Below are positions 47,753 to 59,983 of a DNA stretch of 64,000 nucleotides, piece after piece; the stretch's first letter is position 1, and each line of letters starts with the position of its first letter. The stretch comes from Valencia hispanica (taxonomy: Eukaryota > Chordata > Actinopteri > Cyprinodontiformes > Valenciidae), in NCBI GenBank assembly GCA_963556495.2, contig OY747703.1:30838796-30902795 (forward strand), written 5' to 3'. The translations under genes and the position numbers were made by a program. Under the pieces are notes generated by a model. It searched no databases. It saw only the letters and a program-made list of their open reading frames with translations, and was not told where the DNA came from.

Positions 47753-48500
47753 CTGCTCGCCAACAAAACATAGAGCAAGTCATACTTTGCTACAGTATAT
47801 ATGAAGTTATGAAACAATTTTTTGTCAGATGTGATACAGCAGCTATTGCAAGAAAGAAGCCACTCTAAAAACTTCCTGCACCTGCCTATAGAACAAACTA
47901 TATTATATCATTTTATCACTGTTTCAGTAGTAAATCTTAAAGTAGACAAACATATATTTTACAGTAGTATTTGAACAGATATTTGCACGTTTTTAGTTCA
48001 TGAAACTAAATCCCCATAAATAAATATCACCTACAACACAGTTTAAATCACACTAGATTAGAAATCATTATACAATTTCCCAGCAATACCAGGTGTTTCA
48101 CAGGTCTGGAAAAAAGTCAGTGACAGTTATGTAACTAAGACATTATAACCTCATAAACAATCAACCAGCAATAAAATTGTATGACGCAATATAACATTTT
48201 GGGCCTTTAAAATCATTTTACCCATTTAGTTGGATGTGATCAAAGCAAATTTTAATTATAACTTCCGTGTCTGTTTTTTATTTATTTTTTATTTTTTTCT
48301 TACAGCATTACTTTTTTGGTATTATTCACACACATTGCATTTTCATATATCCGAAACAGATATTTAACATTCAGACAATATTCACCTGGATCATGGTGCT
48401 CAAAGTCCTCACCAACATACACCTGTTAGAAAAGAGTATAGTTAGTAACTTCGAAAGCATTTTGTAGCTGGAGCTTTACTATTACATGTTTACCTGACGC
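47753..48500. other. Sequence between the FN3 and B-box remnants, nothing recognised
   Basis: AT-rich. No terminal repeats or exons. If the two remnants belong to one gene, this would be an intron. Confidence 0.35.
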
Positions 48501-48506
48501 CTTCTG

Positions 48507-48790
48507 TGAAATGATGTCATGTCTCTTGTGGTTCCCCTCCACACAAATGCTGCAAAGGTGCATCTGATCTGTTCTGCAGTAAAAAAAAAATTACACTTCT
48601 GACTCAGGCAGCATCTGTCTTGGATCTCATTGCTGATATCTTTAAGAATGTGTTTTTGAAAATTTGTGCCATGTTGAAGGCCGTGGGGCTCGCAGAAGTA
48701 GTCGTTACAGGTCTGGCAGATCTTAACAGCAGCATTTCGGTTGCAAATGTCCCAGATCGACCCCTCCTGGCTGATTTGGGAAATGTAAGG
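48507..48790 (-). pseudogene. TRIM-like B-box exon, frameshifted
   Basis: The minus strand reads QEGSIWDICNRNAAVKICQT, then CNDYFCEPHGLQHGTNFQKH and ILKDISNEIQDR. The spacing CxxC..AVKxCxxC..FCEPH..H matches the first B-box of TRIM25-like fish proteins. A second B-box follows but is shifted: AEQIRCTFAAF, then in another frame GNHKRHDIISQKA, ending at a GTAAAC donor near 48493. Zinc ligands of the second box are lost by the shift. A Tc1 copy starts 35 bp away at 48825, perhaps removing the upstream part (RING domain). Confidence 0.7.
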
Positions 48791-48824
48791 AAGAACGGTT
48801 CATTACAAAATAAAGAAGCAGATA

Positions 48825-50289
48825 CAGTGGCTTGCAAAAGTATTCGGCCCCCTTGAACTTTTCCACATTTTGTCACATTACAGCCACAAACATGAATCAA
48901 TTTTATTGGAATTCCACGTGAAAGACCAATACAAAGTGGTGTACACGTGAGAAGTGGAATGAATATCATACATGATTCCAAACATTTTTTACAAATAAAT
49001 TACTGAAAAGTGGGGTGTGTGTGATTATTCAGCCCCCTTTGGTCTGAGTGCAGTCAGTTGCCCATAGACATTGCCTGATGAGTGCTAATGACTAAATAGA
49101 GTGCACCTGTGTGTAATCTAATGTCAGTACAAATACAGCTGCCCTGTGACGGCCTCAGAGGTTGTCTAAGAGAATGTTGGGAGCAACAACACCATGAACT
49201 CCAAAGAACACACCAGACAGGTCCGGGATAAAGTTATTGAGAAATTTAAAGCAGGCTTAGGCTACAAAAAGATTTCCCAAGCCTTGAACATCCCACGGAG
49301 CACTGTTCAAGCGATCATTCAGAAATGGAAGGAGTATGGCACAACTGTAAACCTACCAAGACGAGGCCGTCCACCTAAACTCACAGGCCGAACAAGGAGA
49401 GCGCTGATCAGAAATGCAGCCAAGAGGCCCATGGTGACTCTGGATGAGCTGCAGAGATCTACAGCTCAGGTGGGGAATCTGTCCATAGGACAACTATTAG
49501 TCGTGCACTGCACAAAGTTGGCCTTTATGGAAGAGTGACAAGAAGAAATCCATTGTTAAAGGAAAACCATAAGAAGTCCCGTTTGCAGTTTGCCACAAGC
49601 CATGTGGGGGACACAGCAAACATGTGGAAGAAGGTGCTCTGGTCAGATGAGACCAAAATGGAAAACGCTATGTGTGGCGGAAAACTAACACTGCACATCA
49701 CTCTGAACACACCATCCCCACTGTCAAATATGGTGGTGGCAGATTCATGCTTCTCTTCAGCAGGGACAGGGAAGCTGGTCAGAGTTGATGGGAAGATGGA
49801 TGGAGCCAAATACAGGGCAATCTTGGAAGAAAACCTCTCGGAGTCTGCAAAAGACTTGAGACTGGGGCGGAGGTTCACCTTCCAGCAGGACAACGACCCT
49901 AAACATAAAGCCAGGGTAACAATGGAATGGTTTAAAATAAAACATATCCATGTGTTAGAATGGCCCAGTCAAAGTCCAGATCTAAATCCAATCGAGAAGC
50001 TGTAGCAAGATCTGAAAAACTGCTGTTCACAAACGCTTTCCATGACTGAGCTGGAGCTGTTTTGCAAAGAAGAATGGGAAAGAATTTCAGTCTCTAGATG
50101 TGCAAAGCTTGTAGAGACATACCCTAAAAGACTGGCAGCTGTAATTGCAGCAAAAGGTGATTCTACAAAGTATTGACTCAGGGGGCTGAATAATTACGCA
50201 CACCCCACTTTTCAGTTATTTATTTGTAAAAAATGTTTGGAATCATTAATGATTTTCGTTCCACTTCTCACGTGTACACCACTTTGTGT
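48825..50289 (+). mobile_element. Second Tc1 copy, 3'-truncated
   Basis: The left end CAGTGGCTTGCAAAAGTATT follows TA at 48823 and is nearly identical to the element at 14156. The right inverted repeat stops after CGTGTACACCACTTTGTG and joins the dispersed repeat of copy B directly, so about 110 bp of the right end are lost. There is no right TA duplication. It could not be mobilised by its own ends. Confidence 0.9.
49194..50175 (+). pseudogene. Tc1 transposase, disabled copy
   Basis: It begins MNSKEHTRQVRDKVIEKFKA and keeps the consensus PRRGRPPK hook that the intact copy at 14525 has changed. One G is missing near 49473 (GTGGGGAATC against GTGGGGGAATC), shifting the frame. The second frame (49535-50005) has lost the FGQNAK segment and part of the GGGSIMLWG block, and the NPIE-LW motif is followed by a stop (NPIEKL then TAG). 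Confidence 0.9.
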
Positions 50290-51780
50290 GCTAACTGACC
50301 AGCTATAGCAGCTAGTTTCTCTGCTTCAACTGCATTCTTTTTAGACAACGGAGCCACCCTTCCCTAGATGCCTAAGAAACGTCACATAAGGCTGTGTCTG
50401 GGCAGAGATAAATTAGCTTAAGATAAACAAATTAAGGTTTGTTCTGATTGTGTATTTCACTGTGTTTCTGCTGCATTTGTAAGATTTAATTAAATTGTTT
50501 GGGTATGAACAGTGTTTCGTGAATCGTTTAAATCTTACAACATGAGTTACTCTGTCCGACCGGAGTTTTCCTTTATTCTTTGGTACTAAGCTAAAGCAGA
50601 GTAGCTATGAGCTCCTCTAGCAGACCACCAGCACTTCATAAACAATAAAGCTTGCTACCTATGGTATTCAAAATACAGATCGGGTTTAAAATTGATTGTT
50701 TAAACACTGAAAACTAATCGTATAAGTCATTTTTGAAACCGCCCTCTTAGTATGCCAAAATACTAAATTAGATCAATCACTGCGTTAACCGATCCATAAA
50801 ATAGAATTAATTCTCCAAAAGGTTATTGATTTCTAATTCAGCAAATGATTTAATGAAACAGTACTTCCTCTAAAGAATGTTTTTTTGTCTTCACTTCTGC
50901 TTTGCATTGTGAATTGGAGGTTAGAAAACAAACCAAAAGGTTCTAATTAGTATAAAACTAATTACAATTAGTCTAAACTAACTTAGCTTCACTCCCAAAA
51001 CTCTTCAATACAAGCTTTGGTCTTTAAGCATAAATATTCATTCTGAACTGGGACATCACGATCAATTTATTGGTTATTGTTTCTATTTCTTTCCATATTT
51101 GTCCGTTTTACGGTTTTACTTTTGGTAGTTAGTTTTATTATTCATTCTTCCTTTTTCTTAGTAGTTTAGTTGTGTGTTACTAACTTAGTGAGTTGGTTGA
51201 TTAAAGCATTTTAACTGAAGGTTGAATTCTTTTTGTAATAAACTCTTGTAATTTGGAGAGTTGTTTGTTATTGTTCCACATACATGTGTAGCAACTTGCT
51301 GTTCAAAGAACACCAAGAACGTATCCCTTCATCTATTGTTTAATTATCTTAGCCTTGTCAGACAGGCAATCATAAACATTAACTGAGACTGAACTATTTG
51401 GCTATTATTATTATTAATTTCCTGATTCCCAGATGGTGCCCCAAACTTGGTCATTTTTACATAAAATTATTAATCTTTTTAATAATTACACTAACCCCAT
51501 CCATCCATTATCTGTACCCTGCATATTATCTGCATAGAATGGACATCCTATGCAAGGTTGCGGGGGGGCTGGTGCCTATCTCCAGCAGTCATAGGGTGAG
51601 AGGCGCGGTACACCCTGGACAGGTCGCCAGTCCATCGCAGAATTACCCTAAGCAATTATTCATAATTATTTATAGCCAACACCTACCTATCTGTCACAAC
51701 AACATAATAGAGCATGATAGAAACTGAAGGATTTCAAGCATCAGGAAAACATCTGTAATGGGTCTGTGATGGTTTATTGT
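50290..51780 (+). repeat. Long dispersed repeat, copy B
   Basis: It is the partner of the repeat at 10170-11345 and 12611-12720, with the same order of words (see copy A). The left side is truncated at the Tc1 junction. The right part (51644-51720; AATTACCCTAAGCAATTATT, ATCTGTCACAACAA) continues after a nested CCATCC-headed repeat at 51497-51643. Each copy thus has its own private insertion at nearly the same place. Confidence 0.65.
51497..51643 (+). repeat. CCATCC-headed fish repeat nested in copy B
   Basis: Same family as 6618-6760. It starts CCCATCCATCCATTATCTGT and ends GACAGGTCGCCAGTCCATCG, followed by CAG. Confidence 0.75.
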
Positions 51781-51903
51781 CATCGTGGCAGGATGTCAGG
51801 ATTCTTGGTGGAGCCTTGTGGCGCAGTGTTAGCATGACAGTGGATTCTAAATGTGGTTTGAATAGCAATAATTTGAAGAAGGAATGGCCACGTTGGCTTT
51901 ATG

Positions 51904-52561
51904 CCTATAGACCGATTCGGCGAATTAACCGGACGTCGAGCCGCCGCCATTACTGCAGTGACGTTCAACCTGGCCACCACCTCTTCTCACAGTCACGTTT
52001 ACATCTCGGTGACAGCGGATGGCTCACTGATCGCTTCAATACGATGTGGTCGTCTAAAAGGCGGTGTAAAATTTGCCCGACCCATCCAGAGTTTGGGTAT
52101 TTTTGACCCTCAATCAGAGACCTGTAGTTGCCGTTTCTCTGGTCATCGGACGCCAGTCGTTCAATAAAATACTCTTGAATATCTAAAACAAAACACAAAC
52201 TTGTGTTTTTTTTAAAGTCGTATACCCTGTCCATAATGATTAAATGTCTTCTGCATGCCTAACGCATGCTATATGTGCAGTGTTTAATGGTACAGTCTAT
52301 TATCTTCCTATTAATCGTACTGTTTATTGTTCAAAAAATTATTAATTCATAAATTAATATCTGTATTCATTTGATATACCTTTATCAGTTACTGGAGGCC
52401 ACTGTCTAACATAATCAATCCAGGTATTCATTATACTGTTAATGTAGAGGGCCGGTTTACAATGACAGCATATTGATTGAGAATGGACCCTGGTCACCGC
52501 AGCAATGGCGGCGCCACAAGATGGCGGCCTCCACAAATCGCTCGTCGAATCAGTCTATAGG
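51904..52561. mobile_element. TIR element with CCTATAGACYGATTCGRCGA ends
   Basis: The left end CCTATAGACCGATTCGGCGA and the inverse of the right end, CCTATAGACTGATTCGACGA, match at 18 of 20 positions. GCCGCCATTRCTGCRGTGAC follows in both arms. The 658 bp hold a minus-strand 89-codon frame (51965-52234; PNSGWVGQILHRLLDDH) of unknown type that might be a captured exon. No target duplication was resolved. Confidence 0.7.
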
Positions 52562-54350
52562 TTACAAGGTTATTATCCTTGCACTGTGCAAGTAGCACTC
52601 AAGGTATGCTACCCCAACACATATACAGTCTTATTAGAGGTCTCACTACAACTACTAGAACTGCACCATGCAGGTGCACTCACCAAGGGATTGCAATATC
52701 TTGCTGGATGTACTGTGACAAAATGTGAAACAATTCAATGGATCTTGCTTGTGCAATGCATCTTAACAATAAAACAAGACAAGTAAATCAAGCTCGAGGG
52801 GGAAAAAAACTTCAGAATTAGGTTTAATTGGTATGCATGAGCAAGTTAACCAATTTAAAAATAATGGGAATTTTTAAGTCTCTATTCTGTCAGTCTGAGC
52901 TGTATTAACAGATGTTCTCAATCTTTCAATACTATATGTTATTGCACTGAATTTTAAGAGGGGGCTTTACCAATCATCGTGTAAAACTGTGTCACAGCTA
53001 CTTTGGGAATCCTTAGATTTAAGTGATGAATAGATTTAAGTGATGAATAATCAGAGGTGTCAGATGAAGATATGGACTCGGCTATGCCGATAGTCCCGTT
53101 TGAGACTGAAGAGAATAAAAACCTGAAGAAGCATTTGTCAGTCTATATTTCATTTATTTTGTAACTAGATGATCCAAGGCATGGATATGAAGGCAAAGAT
53201 GATGGATGTCTACAATATTTTATGTTAGTTAAGATTTTTTATTATGCATTATGTTTTACCTCTACCTATAGGAACATGTAGGCACTTTTAAATCAATTCC
53301 AACCTACTTTAAATGTGTTCTTGGAATGTCTACTTTTCCACAAGGCCTTTAAAACAGCACATTTCAACCGACTGTTGAAATGTGATGACTGTTGAGTGTT
53401 TTTCAACCGTAGTTCTCTAAGCACACGGTCCTGCATGTTTTAGATGTTTTCCAGCTTCAGCACAATTTATATCAATTTATAACTGATTGAAAGACTTTTG
53501 CTAAACTGCAGTCATCAGAAACTGGTGTGCTAAAGCAGATTTAAAAGGATTCTCACATTTTCTTTGAAAAATAAGGAGGGATATCATTTGACCAGTCTGA
53601 TTTGGTCTCATAGAAAGAATTGTCGCTGTCTGATTTCCCTGATCTGAAAACATTAAGTATGAAAAAAACCTCACACTTTAATGAATACAGTGACACCAAA
53701 GTAAAACTGAGAGGACTCTCTGCCATCAATAAATTCTGCTATTTGGGAACGTTAATCTGCATAATATCTGTTAATGAGAGAGGATTTTCCCAACAGCCGC
53801 CCATGCTGCATTCAGGTACAGCTGAATAACTAGGTTGTTGAATTATCAAAACAACTCCAAAGTGATAAAAGCATGTTTTATTCTCAAACATGGGCAACGT
53901 AATATTTAAACATTTCTAAACATTAACACTGACTGTTTTCATGTGGGTATATTGTGTACTTTCAACTTTTTAAAGTTATAGAATATATGAAAATCTAATT
54001 AATCAAATTAATTTCAGAATTTAAAAATGTTCTTTGCTTAAAGGCATACTCCGCAACTTTTACACCTTAATATAATGTTTTTTTCTAAAGTTTTGGTGGA
54101 ATTTTATCATCTATTATGTTCATTTTTAGAGTTATCACCACCTTACAGGGGTCCTTGGCTTTTTTCTGCACTATAGAACTTTTGAGCAGATTTGATTTGT
54201 ATTTTTGTTGTTTGATTTTTTTTTCTAAAAACACCTAAAGATGTAGGCTGATCCTAGTGTCGGGAGGTGTTTGCTATGTGGCGCTTAGACGTTCTCTGTA
54301 TCTAATCCCACTGTTTTTCCAATTACCCCGACCTACCCCAGAAACTGAAT
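52562..54350. other. Intergenic sequence, nothing recognised
   Basis: No repeat ends or coding exons identified. Short open frames at 52505-52786 and 53620-53829 lack any family signature. Confidence 0.4.
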
Positions 54351-54360
54351 AACTAGCTGT

Positions 54361-55130
54361 GAGATCTTTAAGCCTGATGACTTTACTGCGTCCTTTTTTT
54401 CAAAGAATGTAGCGAGATTTCTCACAGTCTTCTCACAAACTTCTCCTGATGTAGGTCAGGGAGGATTATTGAATGTTGCTAAAGGTCAAAATAATAAAGG
54501 AGAGCAAATATTTTTGTATATTTAGTTTATATTAAGTTACAAGGCCTTAAGAATTTGAAAAAAGCCAAATCATTAGCTTTGTATGACTCTGTGACTTTGT
54601 ATGCTTCTGATTTAGGGTTGAACATTTGAGTTAAACAGAGTCACATCTGTGTATGTAATTTGTAAGTAACACATCTATGTGTGACTTCATGGTAAAATCA
54701 AAAGAAATCAGCCAAATATCAGGAAGAGAATGGATGACCTGTACAAGTCTGGATCATTGTTGGGGGCAGTTTTCAGTTGCCCAAAGGGCCTTGTTTATCT
54801 GCTCAAACAATGGTACAAAAATGTAACGAACAAATGAATGTTCAGTATATTTGTTTTGTTTTTTTGATATCTCAGAATTTTTTAAATAGCACTGAGGAGC
54901 CCTTCTTATTTTTTGTCCTTGTCCTTTAAGCCTGAAGACTTTCCTGCGTCCTCTTTTTCAAAGAATGTAGCCACAAGATTCCTCACAGTCCCCCTGGCAA
55001 GACACGTGAGTGAAATCATGTTTGCGTAAGTAGTAAATATGAGATGAAAGTATATGAACAAACTAACTGTAGTGCATTTCAAAGTCCACTAAAGATGGCA
55101 TACAGTTGAAACCATTTATTTCTGTTTCTG
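54361..55130 (+). repeat. Direct repeats around the Tc1 relics
   Basis: CTTTAAGCCTGATGACTTTA..CAAAGAATGTAGC (54367-54420) recurs at 54927-54975, on the other side of the first Tc1 relic. Separately, GATGAAAGTATATGAACAAA (55042 on) recurs at 55972 on, with about 60 bp of further similarity. They imply local duplication or two copies of one unknown repeat. No coding potential. Confidence 0.65.
54440..54830 (+). mobile_element. Tc1-like relic (5' part)
   Basis: GGATTATTGAATGTTGCTAA then AAAGCCAAATCATTAGC and TTGAGTTAAACAGAGTCACA lead to a transposase start, MVKSKEISQ, coded by GGTAAAATCAAAAGAAATCA. The text ends within the N-terminal region. Confidence 0.65.
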
Positions 55131-56089
55131 TTTCTTTCCCCTATAAAATAAATATTTCTATTCAGCTGAAATAACCTGTACTTAAATCGCATAAACTGAA
55201 ATTCTATTTCATCTACTACGATGGTAAATGTGCTGCCTGCACATTTAAATGGGTTACACAATCATCCACATAAACTTGACACAAATCCTATTTTTAAACT
55301 AACCGGAACCAGACTAGTTATAAATTTGACTATTGTGTCAACCATAGTTTCATACAACAAGTGAGAGGTACACAGGTGGAACCCAGCAGAAGTGTAGGTT
55401 TATTCACCTATCAACCAAAAGGTGCCCACAGCAGCAGAAATAACAAGAGATTGACAATGGAGGAAGTAGGGATGGATGCTGCGTTTCTGTTTGCTATGTT
55501 GTTATAAACTGTTTTGCCAGGAACCCTTCCAGTTTCACAAAGCTGTTTGTTAACATCTGCTCATTTCCCTTTGAGTTTCAACCAATCAGAATGCCTTAAC
55601 CACAGCTGCTGCCCAGCAACTCTACCGTGCCATTTCCGAGTACACACCCCACGATGGTACTCCATTGGTTCTTGAAGTAGCCCAAAAAACAGCCCTGTCA
55701 GGCAGGCCCTGTGTAGTGGAGACATGTGCATACTATGAAGTTCCGATAAAATTACAGTTCAGATCTTGGAAATGCTATCTGAACCTTATGTGAGCTTCAG
55801 TAGGGCAGATGCCCTAATGAGCTGCACAATGGATTGTTTATTTAAAAATCAAGCACCACCCAACCTGACCGTCGGAAGTCGCCAAGCGGGTCAATTTGGC
55901 AGCCAGGCCACAAGGAAATGTCCCTGTGCTCCTGATGGCCAGTCCACCACTGGTATGTAGTAAATTTAAGATGAAAGTATATGAACAAATTAGCTGAACT
56001 GCATTTCAAAGCCCACTGTAGCTGAAATAACGTATAAAATAGTTGAAACAATTTATTTTAACACAATGTATAAAAAGACCCACAACTCA
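55131..56089. other. Intergenic sequence, nothing recognised beyond the direct repeat
   Basis: Short open frames on both strands near 55766-56051 have no recognisable signature. Confidence 0.35.
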
Positions 56090-56940
56090 TTTTTCTCACT
56101 GTTTGACTTGAATCAAACTAAACATTTCCTGGTGTTACTTAGAAAGGACTATTGAAGGTTTTTTTGTTTGCTAAATGTCAAAATAGCTAAACTGAATGTA
56201 TTTTTGCATTTAGAAGTTTACATATACTCAGATACTGACATTTTAAATAATTTGGTAAAAGCCAAATGATCATCTCATGGCCCTGTATGCTTCTGCTATG
56301 AGTTGAACATTTGAGTTAAACGGAGGCACATCTGTGGATGTATTCTATACGCAACACATCTATGTCTGACTTCATGGTAAAATCAAAAGAAATCAGCCAA
56401 GATATCAGGAAGAAAATTGTTGACCGTTACAAGTCTGGTTAATTCTTGCTCAACAATGGTACGAAAGTATAAACACCATAGAAATCTCCAGCTATTTCAC
56501 TGTTCAGGAAAGAGGTTCTGTGTCCCAGAGATGAATGTGTTTTGGTGTGAGATGAGTATATCAACCAAAGAAAAAAAGAAAAAGTCTTGTTAAGAAGCTT
56601 TCCTAAGCAGGTTAGAGAGTTTTTTTCTTTGTTTTTTCATTTCTATACATTAACCAGTAATTTAAAGGTTGGACACAAATACCTCCTTCAAATGGACCTT
56701 AAGCATATCCCTAAGGTCTATGCTTCAGGTATAACCCTAAGGTCTAAGCCTCTTGCAAATTTTGTGGGCAGAGCTGAAAAGCACAAGAGCAAAGCGGCCG
56801 GCAAACCTGACTCAGTTACACCAATTCTGTCAGAGGGAATGGGCCACAATTCCAGCAAACTATTGTCGGAAGGTTGTGGAAAGAATCCCAAAACGTGTGA
56901 CCTAAATCATGCAGTTTAAAAGGCAATCATATCATAGACT
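56090..56940 (+). pseudogene. Tc1-like element relic with transposase N- and C-terminal remnants
   Basis: The leader (TTAGAAGTTTACATATACTC) precedes a transposase start reading MVKSKEISQDIRKKIVDRYK. The middle is deleted. The C-terminus reads WAELKSTRAKRPANLTQLHQ, then FCQREWATIPANYCRKVVER, like the end of fish Tc1 transposases. It is related to the relic at 54440-54830 and inactive. Confidence 0.75.
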
Positions 56941-57770
56941 AAGAAAATAGACTTACACGCCTGAATTTAATGAAAGTGATAAAAATAAAATTTCAAAAAA
57001 ATCTATCGGTCTTCTGACATCTGCTAAAAATGTCTTTTCAAGAAAATTATGAAAATTTTAGCTCTATGTCTATTAAAAAACTTGACACAAGAAACAAGCA
57101 AGAAATTGCACAATTATAATAATATCACTTTCTGTGGAAAAAGTCAAAAATAAATGTAAAGTTATCTGCTCTTACTTTTCAATGTTCTCTATTTTCAGTG
57201 ATCTCTCATGTGAATTTCATTCTGTTCCACCTTTGGACTGAGTAACTGGTGAGCCATTGAAGATAAGGCATCTTGTTATGAAAAGAAAATATCTTCTTCC
57301 CTCTTTAAGGATGAGCCTGAAGTCTGGATCTGCGTTTCTTATATTACAGCCAGTCTCGTACATGAGCTGATATGGGCCAACACATGAACTCTCTTGCACC
57401 CCATACATGTCTGCCCTCTGTAAACAGCCTCTGCCTTCAGTCTCCAAATGTTATGTCTTCGTTGCAAGGTTGACAAAACCACTCCTCACAGTTGAGGAGT
57501 ATTAGATCAGAGAAGCTGAAAGGCCTCTTCCCTGACTCTAATAATTATGCCATATTACCGAGATGCCTTCACTAATATGTGATTAATCAATTAATTGATA
57601 TAACCTGGAAATATAGCTGTAACAATCTCTATTAGAATTATTAAAATAATCTAAAAGGTCTTTTATATAAAGCAGATAAACCTGAGAACCAGTTTTCCTC
57701 CATAGGCACTCAGCTTTTCTACAGGACAGCTTGAGGCATCAAATCCTGTCATTTATCCAAGGGGAGGGCT
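56941..57770. other. Intergenic sequence, nothing recognised
   Basis: AT-rich. A 76-codon minus-strand frame (57217-57447) has no known signature. Confidence 0.4.
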
Positions 57771-59983
57771 TTGAGACCAGAGCTAGTCTAGTTTGAATCA
57801 ATGGCCGCTGGCTGCTCTGCTTTTTTGACTACGACACTGGGGGCCGCCATTGCTGTAGTACCGCCATATAGCCGCTAGTCTCCTATTGGAATACATATTT
57901 TTTTTAAACTGTCTACAGCTACATATTGCTCCTGGGATTACGCTGGGTTAAAAAAACCAGAGGCACCAGGCTGGTTAACATAGGATAAATTTTCTAAATC
58001 TTGCATAATTAATGAGGGCCGGACTTTGATTGACAGGTCGTTTACGTCGCTGTCTGGCTAGTCGGCTAGGCTAATAGCTGCTGCGCAGCCGCATGAAGCT
58101 AGCAGAGGCTATCTGGCTGTGGAGCTGAGCTCAACCTAATGCATTCTGTCTGAGACTTTTCACTTTGATATATTAGACTATTGAATAATATGTGAGCCTA
58201 AGTAAAACGTGTTTGTAATTACAAAATGTAAGTAAAACATTTTTTTCCCTTGTCTGTTTGACCACTATAACATTTTACTGCTGATATGCAGTGTCCGATT
58301 TGTGAAAAAAGCAGAGGGGGGGGGATTTTTTAAAAACTTTTTATTCATGAAAATAACAGGTTTGTGTATGCAGGCTGCAGGGAATCTTGCTCATACGTTT
58401 ACCCTTTAAAAACTGACAGAAAATGTGAAAAACAAAATTATACATACATAATAAAATTAAGATAAGATCAAATATATTAAGATGATTAAAATTAAGATAA
58501 GAAGACTTATCCAGTCATAGCAGGTGAGATTATTGTTTCCCCGTGGCAGCAGCAGCACCTTGTCCGCCCTCTCAGACCCACAACTCTCTCTGCATATTTT
58601 TCTGTGGGGAAAAAAAATCACCTTGGAACCCAGCCGTGGTCAGGAGCAGGAATACTTTTCAGATGTAAGAATCCCTCTATACCCTCAGTTTATTAAACCG
58701 TGCGCACGGATTTGGGGTGCTGCATGAAAGTATAGATATTTGAGTCATTGTAGCCGGGACCATGCCCGCGGTAATATTGATCAATTAGTTTTGGCCCCAC
58801 CACTTAAATACCTGATGTTCTTTTTGTTGTTTGTTTTTTGAACGGTGCATCCTTTATGAAGGTGTTCGCCGATGTTCTTTAATATAAATGTTTAATTAAC
58901 CTTACTTTAACCTATTATCAATTCAAAGATGCAAACTCTCTGAGGATCAGTATTATTTGTTCTGATAATGAAGCATATGTTTGGGGGAGAAACAGAAAGG
59001 CGTTCACAATCTTTAACAACTTTTATTTTCAAGAATAAAAAAAATAACAAATCATCAAAAAAGGTGAAAAACGTGCTCCTGACTTGACTCCAAGCCCTCC
59101 GCCCTCGGCTGTATCAGGATATTGTCCACCGTGGCTTTATATGTATTCATTTCTGGGGAGTAGAATTTAAATCATTATTAGATTACAGTTATTACCGTAT
59201 TCATCCATTCATAGCAGCACACATGAGGCACTTTCATCCACGCATTCAACACACATACAGCACGCACTTTTCATACGGGGAATTTAATACTTGACCCAAT
59301 TATTATACACTTTATATATACAGTCAATGTTACACACATGTAAACATATTGCAGATTAAACTAGGCTAATAAACATCTTCCACTCGGCTTTACATACATT
59401 TTTACAGAAATCTGTCTCGAGACTTTTTTTATCCAATTGTCTTCGATATCACGTTGTGATAATTCAGTTTACATTGCTGTATTTCGTTCGACTGTAATTA
59501 TAGTAACACTACATCTTAATAATTATTTTAAGTTATGAGTTCTTACCTTATGAGATTGGGGGGGAAAGAGCCGTCAGTGGCGCACAGATGGCTGCAGTAG
59601 AATGAAGCGGGAGCTCTATATATACAGTCAATGAGCGGATTAACCTTTAGTTTAGCTAGCCAGGTTTAGCATCAGAGCTAAAGGCGCGGGAGCAGAATGG
59701 GCGGGACTACAACAGAAATACACGCCCCGCGAGGGCCCAGCAGGGCCGGGTCTACAGTAAAGATCCCGCCCTTATGCCCTTTTTAGGAACATGCTGCGTC
59801 AGAACCGGGGAGGAGGAGTCTGTAAATCCGCCATGATTTCCCCCATGAACGTGGTCATTTTGGTAAACGGGGAGGAGTGCGGAAACGCTGTCCATTATTT
59901 ATACAGTCAATGGTTTGAATAGGACATACTTAGTTTAAAATTGAAGCCAGTTATCATTAGCATTAACTAGGCAATTTACATCA
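57771..59983. other. Repeat-like region with scattered ATACAGTCAATG words
   Basis: The word ATACAGTCAATG occurs at 59317, 59620 and 59902, and GC-rich blocks (CGCCATTGCTGTAGTACCGC, AATCCGCCATGATTTCCCCC) lie near the two ends. This suggests non-autonomous elements, but I could not find matched termini. No host exon identified. Confidence 0.35.

Noticed and set aside
48604..48981. A 125-codon minus-strand frame and its near copies at 14064-14312 and 15590-15823
   Set aside because: The shared MESCMIFVPLLTCTPLCIGL text is the Tc1 inverted repeat translated, not a protein family.
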